A DNA stretch of 64,000 nucleotides from positions 62,001-126,000 of the forward strand of contig BGKB01000127.1 in the NCBI GenBank assembly GCA_003116975.1, given 5' to 3'. How positions within the stretch are numbered: the first letter of the stretch is position 1; the number at the start of each line of letters is the position of its first letter. The notes under the pieces are model-generated. The model saw only the letters and a program-made list of their open reading frames with translations, had not been told where the DNA came from and did no database searches. The DNA comes from Aurantiochytrium sp. KH105 (lineage: Eukaryota; Sar; Bigyra; Thraustochytrida; Thraustochytriidae). Positions 48,367-59,571 of the stretch are shown here, one piece after another. Position numbers and translations under genes: made by a program.

Positions 48367-51300
48367 ATGTTAGGCCTGGACTCGCTGCTGCTGCGCGTCT
48401 TGGAGCTGTATTTTGGCGAGTTCGTAGAGAGCATCAACAAAGAGCAACTCAAGGTCGGCGTCCTCAAGGGCCGCGTGGTGCTGCGCGATCTACGACTGCG
48501 ACGTGGCGCTTACGTGCTGCCTGGGAAGCTGCCTGTCGCCATCCGCGATGGCCGCATCGCAGAGCTCACCATCAAGGTGCCTTGGGCCAAGCTGAGCAGC
48601 GAGCCCGTCGTTGTCACGATTGTTGGCGTCCACGCCGACCTCGAGCCCTCGGTCGAAGAAACAATAGACACGGACGGAAAGCGGCGCGCCCAGGAACGAA
48701 AGGCCCGCAATTTAGAGGCCGCAGAGCTACTTGCTCAACAGCAGTTACAGCAACAAACCCAGCAGGCCGCAGACTTCGACGACAGTCTCACCGAGGCGCC
48801 ATCCCCAATGCTCACTGCTGCAGACACGCCCTCACCCTCGCCAGGCCAGGGTGATCCCACTACTTCAGACGATAATTCGAGCGAGGCTTCCGGGCCCAAA
48901 CCTGGCTCGGGCATCTCCCAAGGTGTTGCAGCCGACGATCTCAGTGCCTCTCGACTGTCAGGCTCCCGCAAGTTCTTTCGTCGCAAGTCACTCCCTTCGC
49001 CAACACTTGCACCACAGCGATCTTCTAAGCGCAAACCGCAGGGGAAACGAAAACGCTCGTACCGCTCCAAACTGATTCGACGCATCTTTCACAATATTCA
49101 GATTCACATTCACGACCTCAAGGTCACCTACGTGGACGAGGTCACCCAATCACATCCGGGCTGCCGCTGCGACGTGAGTGTCGACCAACTTCATCTTTCT
49201 ACAGTTGACGCTCATGGGGAGCTGACCTTTCACGCGGGAAGCGATGGAATCGCCGAGTCGCTCGGGGAAGTGTTGGCCCGTGCAATTCAGATTCACAGTC
49301 TGGCTCTTTCCATCCAAGGGGAACGAATATTGGGACCCGTCGACTGGTCCATACATACCCTGCAAAGTCTTGATGAAAATGCCGCGGCCCGTCTCGGGGC
49401 CAAAACGTCCGTCAAGGTCATATCGCACAAACTTGCGTGCCAAGCTTCAGCGCACCAGGTCCAAACCGCCGTCGGCCTACTCCGTCCTCTCCTTGCACAT
49501 CAGGAGCTTGCAATTTTGCTTCAACGCTCGCGTCTCCGACCTCAGGAATCGCCCATCAAGAACCCGCGCGCATGGTGGCGCTACGTTGGGAAAATGGTCA
49601 CTTTGGGCCTGCCGCGCCGACCCTCGCGATTTCACCTTGTTGATGCAATTTGGGAACGCTCCAAATACATCTTGCTTTATCGTCAAAAACTGCGCTTCCT
49701 CTTGAGCGACTCAACACCTCCGCCTTTATTGCGCGATGCCCTCCATGCACTTGAGCGCGAAATGCGCGCCGATACAGTGCTCCTGTTCCGTCAAATGGCA
49801 CTCCGCGAGTTTCAGTCATTAGACTCGGTACCTGGGAGCCCTGCTGACGCTGAGGAGTTGGCCCCCTCACCTGTGCTCCAAGCTGCGGTCGAAGCCACTT
49901 CAGACTCTCTAGAGGATGAACGTCCTAGCCCAAAGTCTGGTCTCCAGCGAAAACCATCCTCTCGCGCCTCGAGAGCATTCACCGGGGGGTTGCGTCGAGG
50001 CCTCAAGGCTGTCTCACGTTCCACATCCTTCAAGAATGCTCGAACCCCAAGCTCTTCTTCCATCAACGACGCATCACCAAAGTCCCCAGCACCTAGTCAG
50101 CAAGCCTATGCTCTTCCTCAGGCCGAGTGGCCAACACACGAACAGCAAGTCATGTACGAAGATGTTTCCCATGGTACCCTCCATGACGATCCAGAGTTTA
50201 CCGCATTCCGAAGTGACTGGATGGTCAGAAGCAGCAGCGCTACAGGTGATGCTGCCAAGGATATGCAAGCGCTTCTTCACATTGGAAACCTTACAGCAGA
50301 TCTCGTTGCTGATGCGCAAACATCTGTGCCACTGCTGTCCTGTCGCGGCGAGCTTCTCAGCTTCGAAGTTTCCACAAGCGCGGCGGACGCATCGAAACAG
50401 TTGAGCCTGGGCATCGGGCGCATCGAAGCCGTCTCTCATGCAGATGAGGACCTCTGGTTTCATATGGACGCCATCGATGACCTTGACGACTTTCGTGCTT
50501 CATGTGACGACGCCTTTTCTCGATTTACCGCCATGCAAGACAACTTGGGCCTTCGAGCGCAGGCCAAAGTGCGTCGTCGTCGCCGTCACAGTGGAAGTCG
50601 CATGTCGGCCAGCTCGCTCCAAGGCATGCTTCGCGGTTCCTCGTCAAATAGTGTTGTGAACCTCGCTGAGAGCGAACCGCCGTCGCCAACGACCCCTCCA
50701 GAAGCTTTGACTGCCGGTCAGCCACTGCTTCGTCGTACAGGCGTAAGCGAGGAGGATGCGCATGCGACTGAAAAGACTCCATCATCGATAGGATCCCCCG
50801 CTCCGCCATCCTCTCCGGGCAAATTGTTCTTGGTCCTTTATCAAGACGTGTCTACGTCGAGGTGCGTCTTGCGCATCCCCAAAGTATCGGTTGGTTTCAC
50901 TCCATCTCTGCTCGTCTGGGTTCAACGCGCGCTTCCTCGCTCTCATGACCAGCGTCATGAACTATTTGAACGACTTTTCGTGGCTGCGCGAGGCAAACGT
51001 GATCTTTCGCACGATTCTCATGATAACCCTCAGCGTCGCGTGACACTCGATGTTCAATTACAGCGTCTATCCGTGGCCTTTTGCGTCCCAGCTCAAACAT
51101 GGACACTCGAAGCAATCGTGGACGACACAAGAATACGCCCCGAGATCCCAGCGCAGCCAAGCTCATCGCCTGTGCAACTTCTTGACCATACAGTCGAGAT
51201 ACGCAGCTGTGCTTTGCAAACAAAAAGCGTCCCCATGTCATCATCATCGAGCGCTTCACCGATTTGGACATGTCGAGATCTTCGCGTACCTGTTCGCCAT

Positions 51301-54300
51301 GAAGCCAGACTTGCTCTTGCTCACGAGAGATCAAAAGTCATGCTCTCACCAGTCTCCCTCGCAGCGCTGCAAAGCCTTTTCGCCGCATTTGGGCCCATTT
51401 ATGACACCCTGCGCCGTCGCAAGCGCGAAAAGTATTCGGCCAAAGACGGGGCCCAGAAGAAGTCAGCCCCAAATCCTCCTCTGGAGTACGAGATCCAATC
51501 ATTTCGTATCGAACTTGTTGACGACAACTTTCAGATGCTCATCGAAATCTCTCTCGAAGGGGTCTCCCTGGGCTCGCGAAGCGGGAAATCGGGATATCAG
51601 CTCGAGCTTGCCAGTGCAATCGTCACCGATCCTCACGCTCCGGGCGAGGGCGAATTCGCGATTCTCGCGCACGTGCCTGAGGGTCTCAAAATAAGTTTTG
51701 GAAACCACGACGACGGGCCTATGCTCACATCGAAACGACTCTACGTCGCGTGGAATCACACGTTGCCAGAACGCTTGACCAAAGCTTGGCCAAAGCACGA
51801 TGCAGTGTTCTTACCGCGAACACTATCGAAAGAAACCGTCTCGCAAGCGGACTCAGCGCGAATCTCCAAGCACTCCTCCTCTCTGGGAAACTGCGCGCGA
51901 CTTCATATTCAGGACTTCATCGTCGAACTTCGCGAGGAGGGTCTTGGACGCGGATTGAGCAGATTTGCTTCGTCTTTGAATGCCGAACGCCATGCAGACG
52001 GTAATCTCAAAGTAAGCCTTTCTCTACCCCGGCTGAACTCTGCAGCAAGTGCGGAGAGCCTTGGCTTTGACCTTTTTCGCCCTTATCGCGCCGAAGGCAG
52101 CCTCGAGCCATGTGATAATGAATACTGTGGCAAGCTTGTCGTTCAACACAAACCGGGGGGCGGCGTCCGCGTCTTAGTGGAGCAAATCGAGTATGTTCAC
52201 TTCAATACCGACTTTAAAGAGATGATCGACTATTGGGAATATGGCATTTCAAAGCCCCTAGCACTCCTCAGGCAACTTATAGGCAAGAACGCGTCTTCGA
52301 AAGAGACGAGAACGCGTGTCTCGAAAGAAAAATCGACGCTGTCCGTAGAGCTTCTCGATTGTCTCGTGTCCCTCCCAGCTTCTCGATCTGCAGAACAATA
52401 CGCAACTTCGCATGCTCACTTTGAGCTGCGATCTTCGTCGTGCTTGGTCGAGCTGCAGCCAGACCAAAAGGATCCTGCGTCGCAATCCTTTTTGATCACT
52501 TTTAAAGACGTCGGACTTGGGTCAGTCGACACTGCTTCGGGATCCGGATATGAACCAATTCTCGCCAAAGATGCTCAAAAAACACTATTATGCTCTTGGA
52601 CACGAACTCGCTTCACGGAAGAAGAAGCCAACGCTCGCAAACTTCTCTTTGTCAAAGGCCTCGATGGGATCAGATCATGGTACGGGAATCCGACAGGTCG
52701 TGGATTCCGGAACGAGTTTGACTGGGATTTGGGGCTCGATGTTTTACGTCTCAAGCTTTCCCATCGGCAATACAACCTCTTTAATATTGTTCAGAGTGAG
52801 AACCTTGCCGATTGGCGTAGCTTGCCACATCTCTGTACAAATCCCGGCAAGGATGATGAATCGAGGTGCTTTTGCGAACATCTCGCGACGGAGGCCCGCG
52901 TCCGTGAGACACGCTTTTCCTATCAATTTCCGCCACTCACAGAAATCGAGATGCGCTTCATGGACTCGTCCCAACACGTCTTTGCGCTCAAATTAGAGTC
53001 ATTGATATACAAAAACCAGCAGTATCTGCGCTACGGTATGCACGCGAGCTTCACCACAACAGAGGTAGATTTGTTTGGCAGGCACGCCGGAGAATCGGGC
53101 GCAATGCGTCAACTTATCGCAGCGCCTGATATCACGGTCAACATTGACCGCGACAAAGCTCGCAAGACGGACATGCGCATCGATGTTGCCGGGAAGACCA
53201 CCATTGTGGCTGATCGAGGAGGCCTGCAGCATTTCTTCTTCTTCTTTGAGGGCGACCTGGCAGAGCGTTTACGACTTGGGTGCCCTGTCGAATTTGGGCC
53301 ACACCCAGCTTTGCAGAGACGCGCAAAGCACACGGCGAGAACCCTCAATGCCTCTCATGTGAGTATCCGTACAGGCTTTGAACCAAGTGCCGACGTTCTC
53401 TGTCTCGACGGGAGCCTTCATTTTGTTGCTACCAAAGGCGTGGATCAGATGCGGACGACGGAAATGACACTATGCGCAGAACGTGCCTTTTTCCTCGAGT
53501 CGGCTCTGAACTTATTGGAGAAGTCCATAGAGCTTACCATGCACACGTCGAAAACTGCGGACCGGGACCACTTCCAGCGGCGAATCTCGGCGTCTCTCAG
53601 CGAACTCAAAATTCTCATACCGCAGCGATTTCTTGGCCCGCTGACAAGTGTCTTGAGCCAATGGCGGCTCGAAATCTATGCGCCAGGACTGCATCAGATC
53701 CGAACGTCCAAACGTGCATTCTACCAAGCAAACGCGATCCAGCGCACTGTTTCCCAGGCTGTGCTTCAACTGAATGGTGTCCAGTGTATCATTGTCGATG
53801 CCTCGGATATGGAGAGAAACGGCGCTCTTCCCTTGCTCGCGCTGGTTTCGAGTCCACTTATTATTCGCGAGGTGGTCGAGACGTTGGCGGTCTCGGGACG
53901 TCGCGTCGCGACGTATGAGGGCGACTTCACTGATTTCATGATGGCTACCGACACAGAGTCAAACGAGATCTACGAAAAGCTGTGGTGTGGCAGCGACAAT
54001 CGTCAGGGCATTACGGCAGCGTACTTTAATTTTTCAATTGCCCAGTGGGAGCCTCTACTTGAACCCTGGACGTGGGAGTGGACATTGCAACGCACCAGCA
54101 ACGCGGTCACAAAGACGCCATCGGCGCTTGCATTTCAGCTGCAGGGGCCTCGTTTCCTCATGGCAAACATCTCCGTCCAAGCAGTGCGAACGCTCTTGTG
54201 GCTGCACGCGTCTTATCTTGCATCAAGGGATCACGCACCGCTAAGACGCGCTCCTCTCGCGCATCGATCGCTCGGTGCGCTTGCACACCAGGCGCTCATG

Positions 54301-57300
54301 GTGGAGAATCAAACAGGCATGTCTCTCGAGATCTACATTCGCGGCAGCAGCGCGAAGTCAGATCGATGCTGTGTGCCAAATCGCGAGACGATATCGCTTG
54401 GCCGCGAGGAGGGAGTTCGCTCCATATCCTTGGACCTCATTGATGAAAAGGGCAGGTCGCCGTGGTACCGCCTCGAAGGAGTTTCGGTTCGGTCAGTGGG
54501 TTCCTTTGTCTTTGTGGTATACCCGCGAGATGATCACCGTGGCACTGCAGACGAAGACGAAATGGATGAGCCTGCCATGGCTAGTCAGATTTGCGTCAGT
54601 ATCAAGGCGCATGGAGCGAGAATGCACATACGGATCTCGTCCGTGTACGAACTACACAACGAGAGCCCCTTTGCTCTCGACCTTCTCTTACTTCCGACAA
54701 TGGATCACATTACCCAGCATCAAAGCGCAGAGCGTGCGCGTCTTGTCGAAAATCTGGGACCTGGGGAGACGCTTTTTGTGCCAATGGATGCCTCTTATTG
54801 CACATTAACGCTTCGGCCACGTCGAAAACCGCTCTTGGACTGGTGGGAAGGCATTGAACTCTCGACAATTGACGCGCTCACGGGGAAAATGAAGCGCACA
54901 GTCAGCGCGGCAATCCGGTGTGAGGATCCTGGTCATGACAGCGCAAGTGGCGACACGTTGGGAACGACGTCCTCTGGCTCGGGTAACATTTTTGCTGCGT
55001 GTATGAGCATTCGACCATGGCGTTCTTCGAATCAATTACGCGTACGACACTTATACGCACTCACCATTGCGCCTATGGTGACGGTCGAAAATCTGCTTCC
55101 AATCGGCTTGCAATTTGCCATCGCAACGAATGAAATTGCCACGCCAGAGCGACTTGAGCTTACGTCCGTGGCAGCAGGAGCACAAGGAGGAGTTTATGGG
55201 TGGCCGGCCGTTGCTTCTGCACGACAGCTGCGGCTCCGCATCGAGAACTCAAAGTGGACCGAAAGCTTTGGCGTTGGTCCTGCGACGCAAGGACCCGAAT
55301 CGGTTGTTGTGGTCGATGATAGTGGAAAACAATTGCGCCTTTTGTACGAGGTTCGTAGACCCAACGATGGCATGGCTATTGTGGTGACAGTGTTTAGCAG
55401 GGCGTGGTTCCTGAATCGGACAGGGCTTGCGCTGTCGTTCAAGGCTGGCAATGTGCACCTTATGGAGTCTGCCACGCGCGCAATGTACGTGCGGCGACAG
55501 CAACGCTCGGCCCGTCGTTCTGCGCTTCGTCATGGTCAGTCCGTTAGTATCCGTGTCCCCGAAGGCTGGAGCGACGGAGTCATATACCAAGTCAACCAGT
55601 CACGAGGAACTTATGACGTTCTCTTTGCATCAGGGGTCCTCGATCTTGATGTTCCAGTCGCGCGCTTGAGAGCGCGTAGTCTGGATCAGAGCGACGTGCA
55701 AGATCAAGAAAACGCACTTGACGTGGACAAGGATGAGGAGGAAACATTTGTCCGCGACTCACATATTGAGGACAGTGCAAAAAACCGTGATGAAAGGACG
55801 CCGTCCTCGACGGTCTCGGTTGCATCATCTTCTTCCGCGAGCGCTCGCGTGCAAAAGAGCGAACCGATTGCAGACACTTCAGAAGCGGGGAAAGCAGGCG
55901 CGGGCGTTGGCTCAGTCATGCTATTTTCGGAAAGCTCCATGTTCTCTGTACGCATTGCGCAAAGTCAGTGGTCTCCTCCGTGCAGTCTTGAGACAGTGGG
56001 CACGCAAGGATCAATCCGACTCCCGATGGATGCAAAGCGTGAGCGTATGAGCGACGTGTGGTTTCAGGAAATTGGCGTTCACGTAAGCTTAGCCCCTTCC
56101 AAGTTTCGGCGGTCCAAGATTGTTTCCTTTGTCCCAAGATATCTCATTGCAAACGACTTGACAGATGATATTGTTGTTGCACAGAGCAGCTCGAAATCCC
56201 TGGGCAAACCAATCGATGCTACTCGTATCTCTGTAAGCCAAGGACAAGAAAGACCCATGTCAATGCTAAGACGCCAACGCGACGAGGTTATACTTCTTTG
56301 CCTTACCATCAAGACTGCAAATGACGAAAGGTATTCGTGGACAGCCGCCTTTGATCCCGCGTTGGAGCGCATGACGGCCATCAAAGTTCGTGGTTTGACG
56401 TCAGGAAATGTACGCGTGATTCGTCTTCAGACAGTGGCCCGTGGAGCTTGCTGCCTCATTCGCGTCTCATTGGCGCATGATGGCGGCGAAGGCGCCGCGT
56501 ATCGCATCGAGAATGCTTCTTCGCAGCTGGTGCACTTTTTCCAGGACATTGGTCAACCAATCTTGGACGCACAGGCAGCAGCAGATGCGGCAGCTGCACG
56601 CCTCGACCAAGAGGCTGCTCGCGCCGCAGCCCAGGCGCAAAAAAGCGGCATCGGCAGCGTAGGTGGTGGTGGTGGCGGCGGCGGCGGCGGCAGTGGTGTT
56701 GATCTAGGGAGCGCGCAGCGAGCTTTTGCAAAAATGGAACGAATTGAAGCCGCGCACCGAGGCAGTACGGAACGACTCTTCCCCGGAGAGTCCTCGTCCT
56801 TTGGATGGGACACTGTGAATGTGATTGAGTTGGTTTTAGTACTTTCCTTCTGTGGAGACGCTGCACTCTTTTCATGCGCGCTTGATGAGCTCAATCAACG
56901 AGCACGTCTACAGCTACCTGGAGGGGCAGTCGTTGTTGCAACGACGTACTTTGATGGGCGAAGCAAGGTGCTCCGTCTTTCTGACGAGGGCATGCTTGCG
57001 GACGATGAGCGTGGCCGGGCCTCGTCTTTAGCTTGGACAATGACGGAAGCCTCTGGCATTTCGTCGTCGCCAAGGGGTTCCGTGATGGTGCAAATCTGTC
57101 TGGCAGGCGTTGGCATTTCTCTTGTTGACGCCAAACCTCAGGAAATAGCCTATGTAACGGCGGCAGGGCTCGGTGTTGATATGGTGCAACATCCGAACGC
57201 AGATCAGACCATTGAAGTCGTGCTTACCCACCTGCAGGTTGACAATCAACTCGCGGAGGCTCGTCTTCCCATTACTTTGGTGCCTTTGCCACGGGATCAA

Positions 57301-59571
57301 AACCTTGACCGAAGAGACGCGAGTAGCACAGCGGCTGCGCCACTTGCAGCTGCGCCGCCCTTCATCCACTTTAGTCTGGTGGAGCGAAAGGCACTCGGTT
57401 CTCGTGAGAGTCGGTACCTCGAGTACGCTGGTCTCTGCGTGCACGAGTTTGTGCTGAGCATTGAAACAATTTGGGCGCTTCGAGTCGCGCGCATGTGGAT
57501 GGAGTGCGCAGCGTTAAAGCAGGCAACCTCCGAGCTGGCTATGTTTTACGGGGCACGGCAAAGCGAGACGAACCTTTCGTCGGAGGAGAGCTCAGTGCGT
57601 GACTCGGTGGCTCTCGATCGTTGGATTCAGTCGCAGAATCGCGCTCTCCTCAATCCATCTGTCTGGGACGAAGACGACGACGACGACGGCGGCGGCGGCG
57701 TTGTTGTAGGGGAAGTAGATGTCATTCAAGACAACCTCGAAAATGCTGCAGAAGGTAGTAACGATGGAACGCCCGTCGGAACAGTCCGCTCTTCAACGTC
57801 AAATTTGCAGCAAGCTACACGTGCACGGGCAGGCGGTGAGGCGAGCTCTCGTCCCGCTCGTCAGTTCCTGCAACGCGGCAAGACGCGGGCTGTGCGAAAG
57901 ACGCTTTACATTGAGTGGCTGGAGGTGCACCCTTTGAAGGCACAATTTACGCTGCAAACGCTCGTGGAGGATCCATTGCCATTGCTTGCATTTCCTGGCG
58001 TGGCATGCGGTCCGCAAGAAATGAAGCAACGACCCTTTGACGCCCGCGAACTTGTCGCCGGGCTACCTTTGGGCCTCTCAGATGTGGAAGGCGCCACGTT
58101 GTTCTTGAGCGCCATGTTCTTGCACAATAGTCTCCTGACGTCTAAGCAGGCCAAGTCGCGTATCTCGCGTCATTTTACAACGCAAGCTCTAAGCCAGCTT
58201 TACCGCGTGATTGGGTCCTCGGAGCTTTTAGGCAATCCAATTGGGCTGGTGACCAATCTCGGTTCGGGTTTGCGCGACCTGTTCTATGAGCCTGCACAAG
58301 GGTTCGTCCAGTCGCCAGAAGCCTTTGGCGCAGGTCTCGCGCGCGGCACTACTTCGTTTGTTCACCACACGGCACTGGGGACCTTTGACACGGTGTCAAA
58401 GCTGAGCACGTCATTGAGCTCAGGGGTTGCCCTGCTCTCGATGGATCAGCGATATCTCACGGCGCGGCGCGCTGCCCTCGTGGATGAGCGCCCACGTCAT
58501 TTGGGAGATGGCTTTTTGCTTGGCGCAAAGAGCTTCGGCCTTGGGCTAACGACAGGTCTGACGGGCATCGTCATGGAACCAATGCGCGGCGCTGAAGAAG
58601 AGGGCGTAGAGGGATTCTTCAAGGGCGTTGGAATTGGACTCTTGGGAGTTGCCATCAAGCCGACGGTAGGCGCGCTTGATATGGTTGGGCGATTTCTAGC
58701 TGGGATCAAAAGCACCGCAGCGCTTCTCGACATGAGTGAAAAGCCGCAGAGACAGCGTCTGCCTCGCGTTCTCCACGGCAAAATTAAACAGCTCCGCGCA
58801 TACGATAGCGCAGCAGCCTTTGTTCAGTCCCTCATGCAATCTGTGGGTTTGGGTACTTCGGATTACATGCGCCACTTGCCTCTTCCAGGCCATTTACTTG
58901 TCGTGCTTGCCGGGTACGACGTGGGTTGCGTTGATTATTCAAGCTTTGTTGGTAACGATGCAAACGAGACGGATAATGCAGGTCGAAGAGCAAAACTTGT
59001 ATGGCGCGTCGATTCTCGTATGGTGCTGAAAACTACTGTTGTCGAGGACAGCGAGGGTCGTCTCTCGCTACGCATATGCGTATCGGATGTGACTAGCGTG
59101 GCCTTCACTGCAAGTACGATGGTAAGCCTGCAAATGGGAAAGCATGCGGTCGACCTTGTACTGCGTGGCAAGCGGTCTCTTCTCAGCGCTGTTGAGGGCG
59201 TGCTCAAGGAAGCAATGTCTCTTCATGTTTCGGAACTCGAGACGGCTGATCGTGCCGCACGTCCAGACTTTGGGCTGACCTTGTCACCAGTACCCGATAC
59301 CAAAGCGCATGCCGCTGCCTTGAGCGCAGTTCATGAGCATGGAGCTCACGCTGGTCTCGGGCTGGTGACGCGGGTTTTGCAAGGTTCATTGGCTGAACAA
59401 GCAGAGATTCTTCCAGGGGACTATCTTGTTGCCATCGGAGGTTCGTCCCTGAGTGCTGACGAATACGGCGAGGCGCTTGCAGACGCAGTCATGGACTTGC
59501 CATCGTCATCTTCGCTCGAAATCGTGCTCTGGCGGCGAGGCCGCTGGCTTTTTAAGCGCGTCCCGCTTTGA
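48367..59571 (+). CDS. VPS13: VPS13-family bridge-like lipid transfer protein with C-terminal PDZ
   Basis: A 3734-residue protein in a single 11.2-kb exon, started at MLGLDSLLLRVLELYFGEFV, the usual VPS13 chorein start. VPS13 forms a long hydrophobic groove moving phospholipids between organelles at contact sites. Residues 1-100 are the chorein cap. About 150-290 is a Ser/Pro-rich insert, followed by beta-rich groove repeats. The VAB adaptor-binding region runs from about 1980 (VENQTGMSLEIYI) to about 2600 (VPRYLIANDLTDDIVV). A Gly run lies near 2770. The KTLYIEWLEVHPLKAQF motif (about 3179) and the amphipathic C-terminal region (about 3258-3460; FYEPAQGFVQSPEAF) are typical. A PH-like domain spans about 3498-3620. 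A PDZ domain (about 3630-3734; GLGLVTRVLQGSLAEQA, then LPGDYLVAIGG) closes the protein and is unusual. The upstream in-frame extension to 48220 is leader. Confidence 0.93.
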   Translation: MLGLDSLLLRVLELYFGEFVESINKEQLKVGVLKGRVVLRDLRLRRGAYVLPGKLPVAIRDGRIAELTIKVPWAKLSSEPVVVTIVGVHADLEPSVEETIDTDGKRRAQERKARNLEAAELLAQQQLQQQTQQAADFDDSLTEAPSPMLTAADTPSPSPGQGDPTTSDDNSSEASGPKPGSGISQGVAADDLSASRLSGSRKFFRRKSLPSPTLAPQRSSKRKPQGKRKRSYRSKLIRRIFHNIQIHIHDLKVTYVDEVTQSHPGCRCDVSVDQLHLSTVDAHGELTFHAGSDGIAESLGEVLARAIQIHSLALSIQGERILGPVDWSIHTLQSLDENAAARLGAKTSVKVISHKLACQASAHQVQTAVGLLRPLLAHQELAILLQRSRLRPQESPIKNPRAWWRYVGKMVTLGLPRRPSRFHLVDAIWERSKYILLYRQKLRFLLSDSTPPPLLRDALHALEREMRADTVLLFRQMALREFQSLDSVPGSPADAEELAPSPVLQAAVEATSDSLEDERPSPKSGLQRKPSSRASRAFTGGLRRGLKAVSRSTSFKNARTPSSSSINDASPKSPAPSQQAYALPQAEWPTHEQQVMYEDVSHGTLHDDPEFTAFRSDWMVRSSSATGDAAKDMQALLHIGNLTADLVADAQTSVPLLSCRGELLSFEVSTSAADASKQLSLGIGRIEAVSHADEDLWFHMDAIDDLDDFRASCDDAFSRFTAMQDNLGLRAQAKVRRRRRHSGSRMSASSLQGMLRGSSSNSVVNLAESEPPSPTTPPEALTAGQPLLRRTGVSEEDAHATEKTPSSIGSPAPPSSPGKLFLVLYQDVSTSRCVLRIPKVSVGFTPSLLVWVQRALPRSHDQRHELFERLFVAARGKRDLSHDSHDNPQRRVTLDVQLQRLSVAFCVPAQTWTLEAIVDDTRIRPEIPAQPSSSPVQLLDHTVEIRSCALQTKSVPMSSSSSASPIWTCRDLRVPVRHEARLALAHERSKVMLSPVSLAALQSLFAAFGPIYDTLRRRKREKYSAKDGAQKKSAPNPPLEYEIQSFRIELVDDNFQMLIEISLEGVSLGSRSGKSGYQLELASAIVTDPHAPGEGEFAILAHVPEGLKISFGNHDDGPMLTSKRLYVAWNHTLPERLTKAWPKHDAVFLPRTLSKETVSQADSARISKHSSSLGNCARLHIQDFIVELREEGLGRGLSRFASSLNAERHADGNLKVSLSLPRLNSAASAESLGFDLFRPYRAEGSLEPCDNEYCGKLVVQHKPGGGVRVLVEQIEYVHFNTDFKEMIDYWEYGISKPLALLRQLIGKNASSKETRTRVSKEKSTLSVELLDCLVSLPASRSAEQYATSHAHFELRSSSCLVELQPDQKDPASQSFLITFKDVGLGSVDTASGSGYEPILAKDAQKTLLCSWTRTRFTEEEANARKLLFVKGLDGIRSWYGNPTGRGFRNEFDWDLGLDVLRLKLSHRQYNLFNIVQSENLADWRSLPHLCTNPGKDDESRCFCEHLATEARVRETRFSYQFPPLTEIEMRFMDSSQHVFALKLESLIYKNQQYLRYGMHASFTTTEVDLFGRHAGESGAMRQLIAAPDITVNIDRDKARKTDMRIDVAGKTTIVADRGGLQHFFFFFEGDLAERLRLGCPVEFGPHPALQRRAKHTARTLNASHVSIRTGFEPSADVLCLDGSLHFVATKGVDQMRTTEMTLCAERAFFLESALNLLEKSIELTMHTSKTADRDHFQRRISASLSELKILIPQRFLGPLTSVLSQWRLEIYAPGLHQIRTSKRAFYQANAIQRTVSQAVLQLNGVQCIIVDASDMERNGALPLLALVSSPLIIREVVETLAVSGRRVATYEGDFTDFMMATDTESNEIYEKLWCGSDNRQGITAAYFNFSIAQWEPLLEPWTWEWTLQRTSNAVTKTPSALAFQLQGPRFLMANISVQAVRTLLWLHASYLASRDHAPLRRAPLAHRSLGALAHQALMVENQTGMSLEIYIRGSSAKSDRCCVPNRETISLGREEGVRSISLDLIDEKGRSPWYRLEGVSVRSVGSFVFVVYPRDDHRGTADEDEMDEPAMASQICVSIKAHGARMHIRISSVYELHNESPFALDLLLLPTMDHITQHQSAERARLVENLGPGETLFVPMDASYCTLTLRPRRKPLLDWWEGIELSTIDALTGKMKRTVSAAIRCEDPGHDSASGDTLGTTSSGSGNIFAACMSIRPWRSSNQLRVRHLYALTIAPMVTVENLLPIGLQFAIATNEIATPERLELTSVAAGAQGGVYGWPAVASARQLRLRIENSKWTESFGVGPATQGPESVVVVDDSGKQLRLLYEVRRPNDGMAIVVTVFSRAWFLNRTGLALSFKAGNVHLMESATRAMYVRRQQRSARRSALRHGQSVSIRVPEGWSDGVIYQVNQSRGTYDVLFASGVLDLDVPVARLRARSLDQSDVQDQENALDVDKDEEETFVRDSHIEDSAKNRDERTPSSTVSVASSSSASARVQKSEPIADTSEAGKAGAGVGSVMLFSESSMFSVRIAQSQWSPPCSLETVGTQGSIRLPMDAKRERMSDVWFQEIGVHVSLAPSKFRRSKIVSFVPRYLIANDLTDDIVVAQSSSKSLGKPIDATRISVSQGQERPMSMLRRQRDEVILLCLTIKTANDERYSWTAAFDPALERMTAIKVRGLTSGNVRVIRLQTVARGACCLIRVSLAHDGGEGAAYRIENASSQLVHFFQDIGQPILDAQAAADAAAARLDQEAARAAAQAQKSGIGSVGGGGGGGGGGSGVDLGSAQRAFAKMERIEAAHRGSTERLFPGESSSFGWDTVNVIELVLVLSFCGDAALFSCALDELNQRARLQLPGGAVVVATTYFDGRSKVLRLSDEGMLADDERGRASSLAWTMTEASGISSSPRGSVMVQICLAGVGISLVDAKPQEIAYVTAAGLGVDMVQHPNADQTIEVVLTHLQVDNQLAEARLPITLVPLPRDQNLDRRDASSTAAAPLAAAPPFIHFSLVERKALGSRESRYLEYAGLCVHEFVLSIETIWALRVARMWMECAALKQATSELAMFYGARQSETNLSSEESSVRDSVALDRWIQSQNRALLNPSVWDEDDDDDGGGGVVVGEVDVIQDNLENAAEGSNDGTPVGTVRSSTSNLQQATRARAGGEASSRPARQFLQRGKTRAVRKTLYIEWLEVHPLKAQFTLQTLVEDPLPLLAFPGVACGPQEMKQRPFDARELVAGLPLGLSDVEGATLFLSAMFLHNSLLTSKQAKSRISRHFTTQALSQLYRVIGSSELLGNPIGLVTNLGSGLRDLFYEPAQGFVQSPEAFGAGLARGTTSFVHHTALGTFDTVSKLSTSLSSGVALLSMDQRYLTARRAALVDERPRHLGDGFLLGAKSFGLGLTTGLTGIVMEPMRGAEEEGVEGFFKGVGIGLLGVAIKPTVGALDMVGRFLAGIKSTAALLDMSEKPQRQRLPRVLHGKIKQLRAYDSAAAFVQSLMQSVGLGTSDYMRHLPLPGHLLVVLAGYDVGCVDYSSFVGNDANETDNAGRRAKLVWRVDSRMVLKTTVVEDSEGRLSLRICVSDVTSVAFTASTMVSLQMGKHAVDLVLRGKRSLLSAVEGVLKEAMSLHVSELETADRAARPDFGLTLSPVPDTKAHAAALSAVHEHGAHAGLGLVTRVLQGSLAEQAEILPGDYLVAIGGSSLSADEYGEALADAVMDLPSSSSLEIVLWRRGRWLFKRVPL

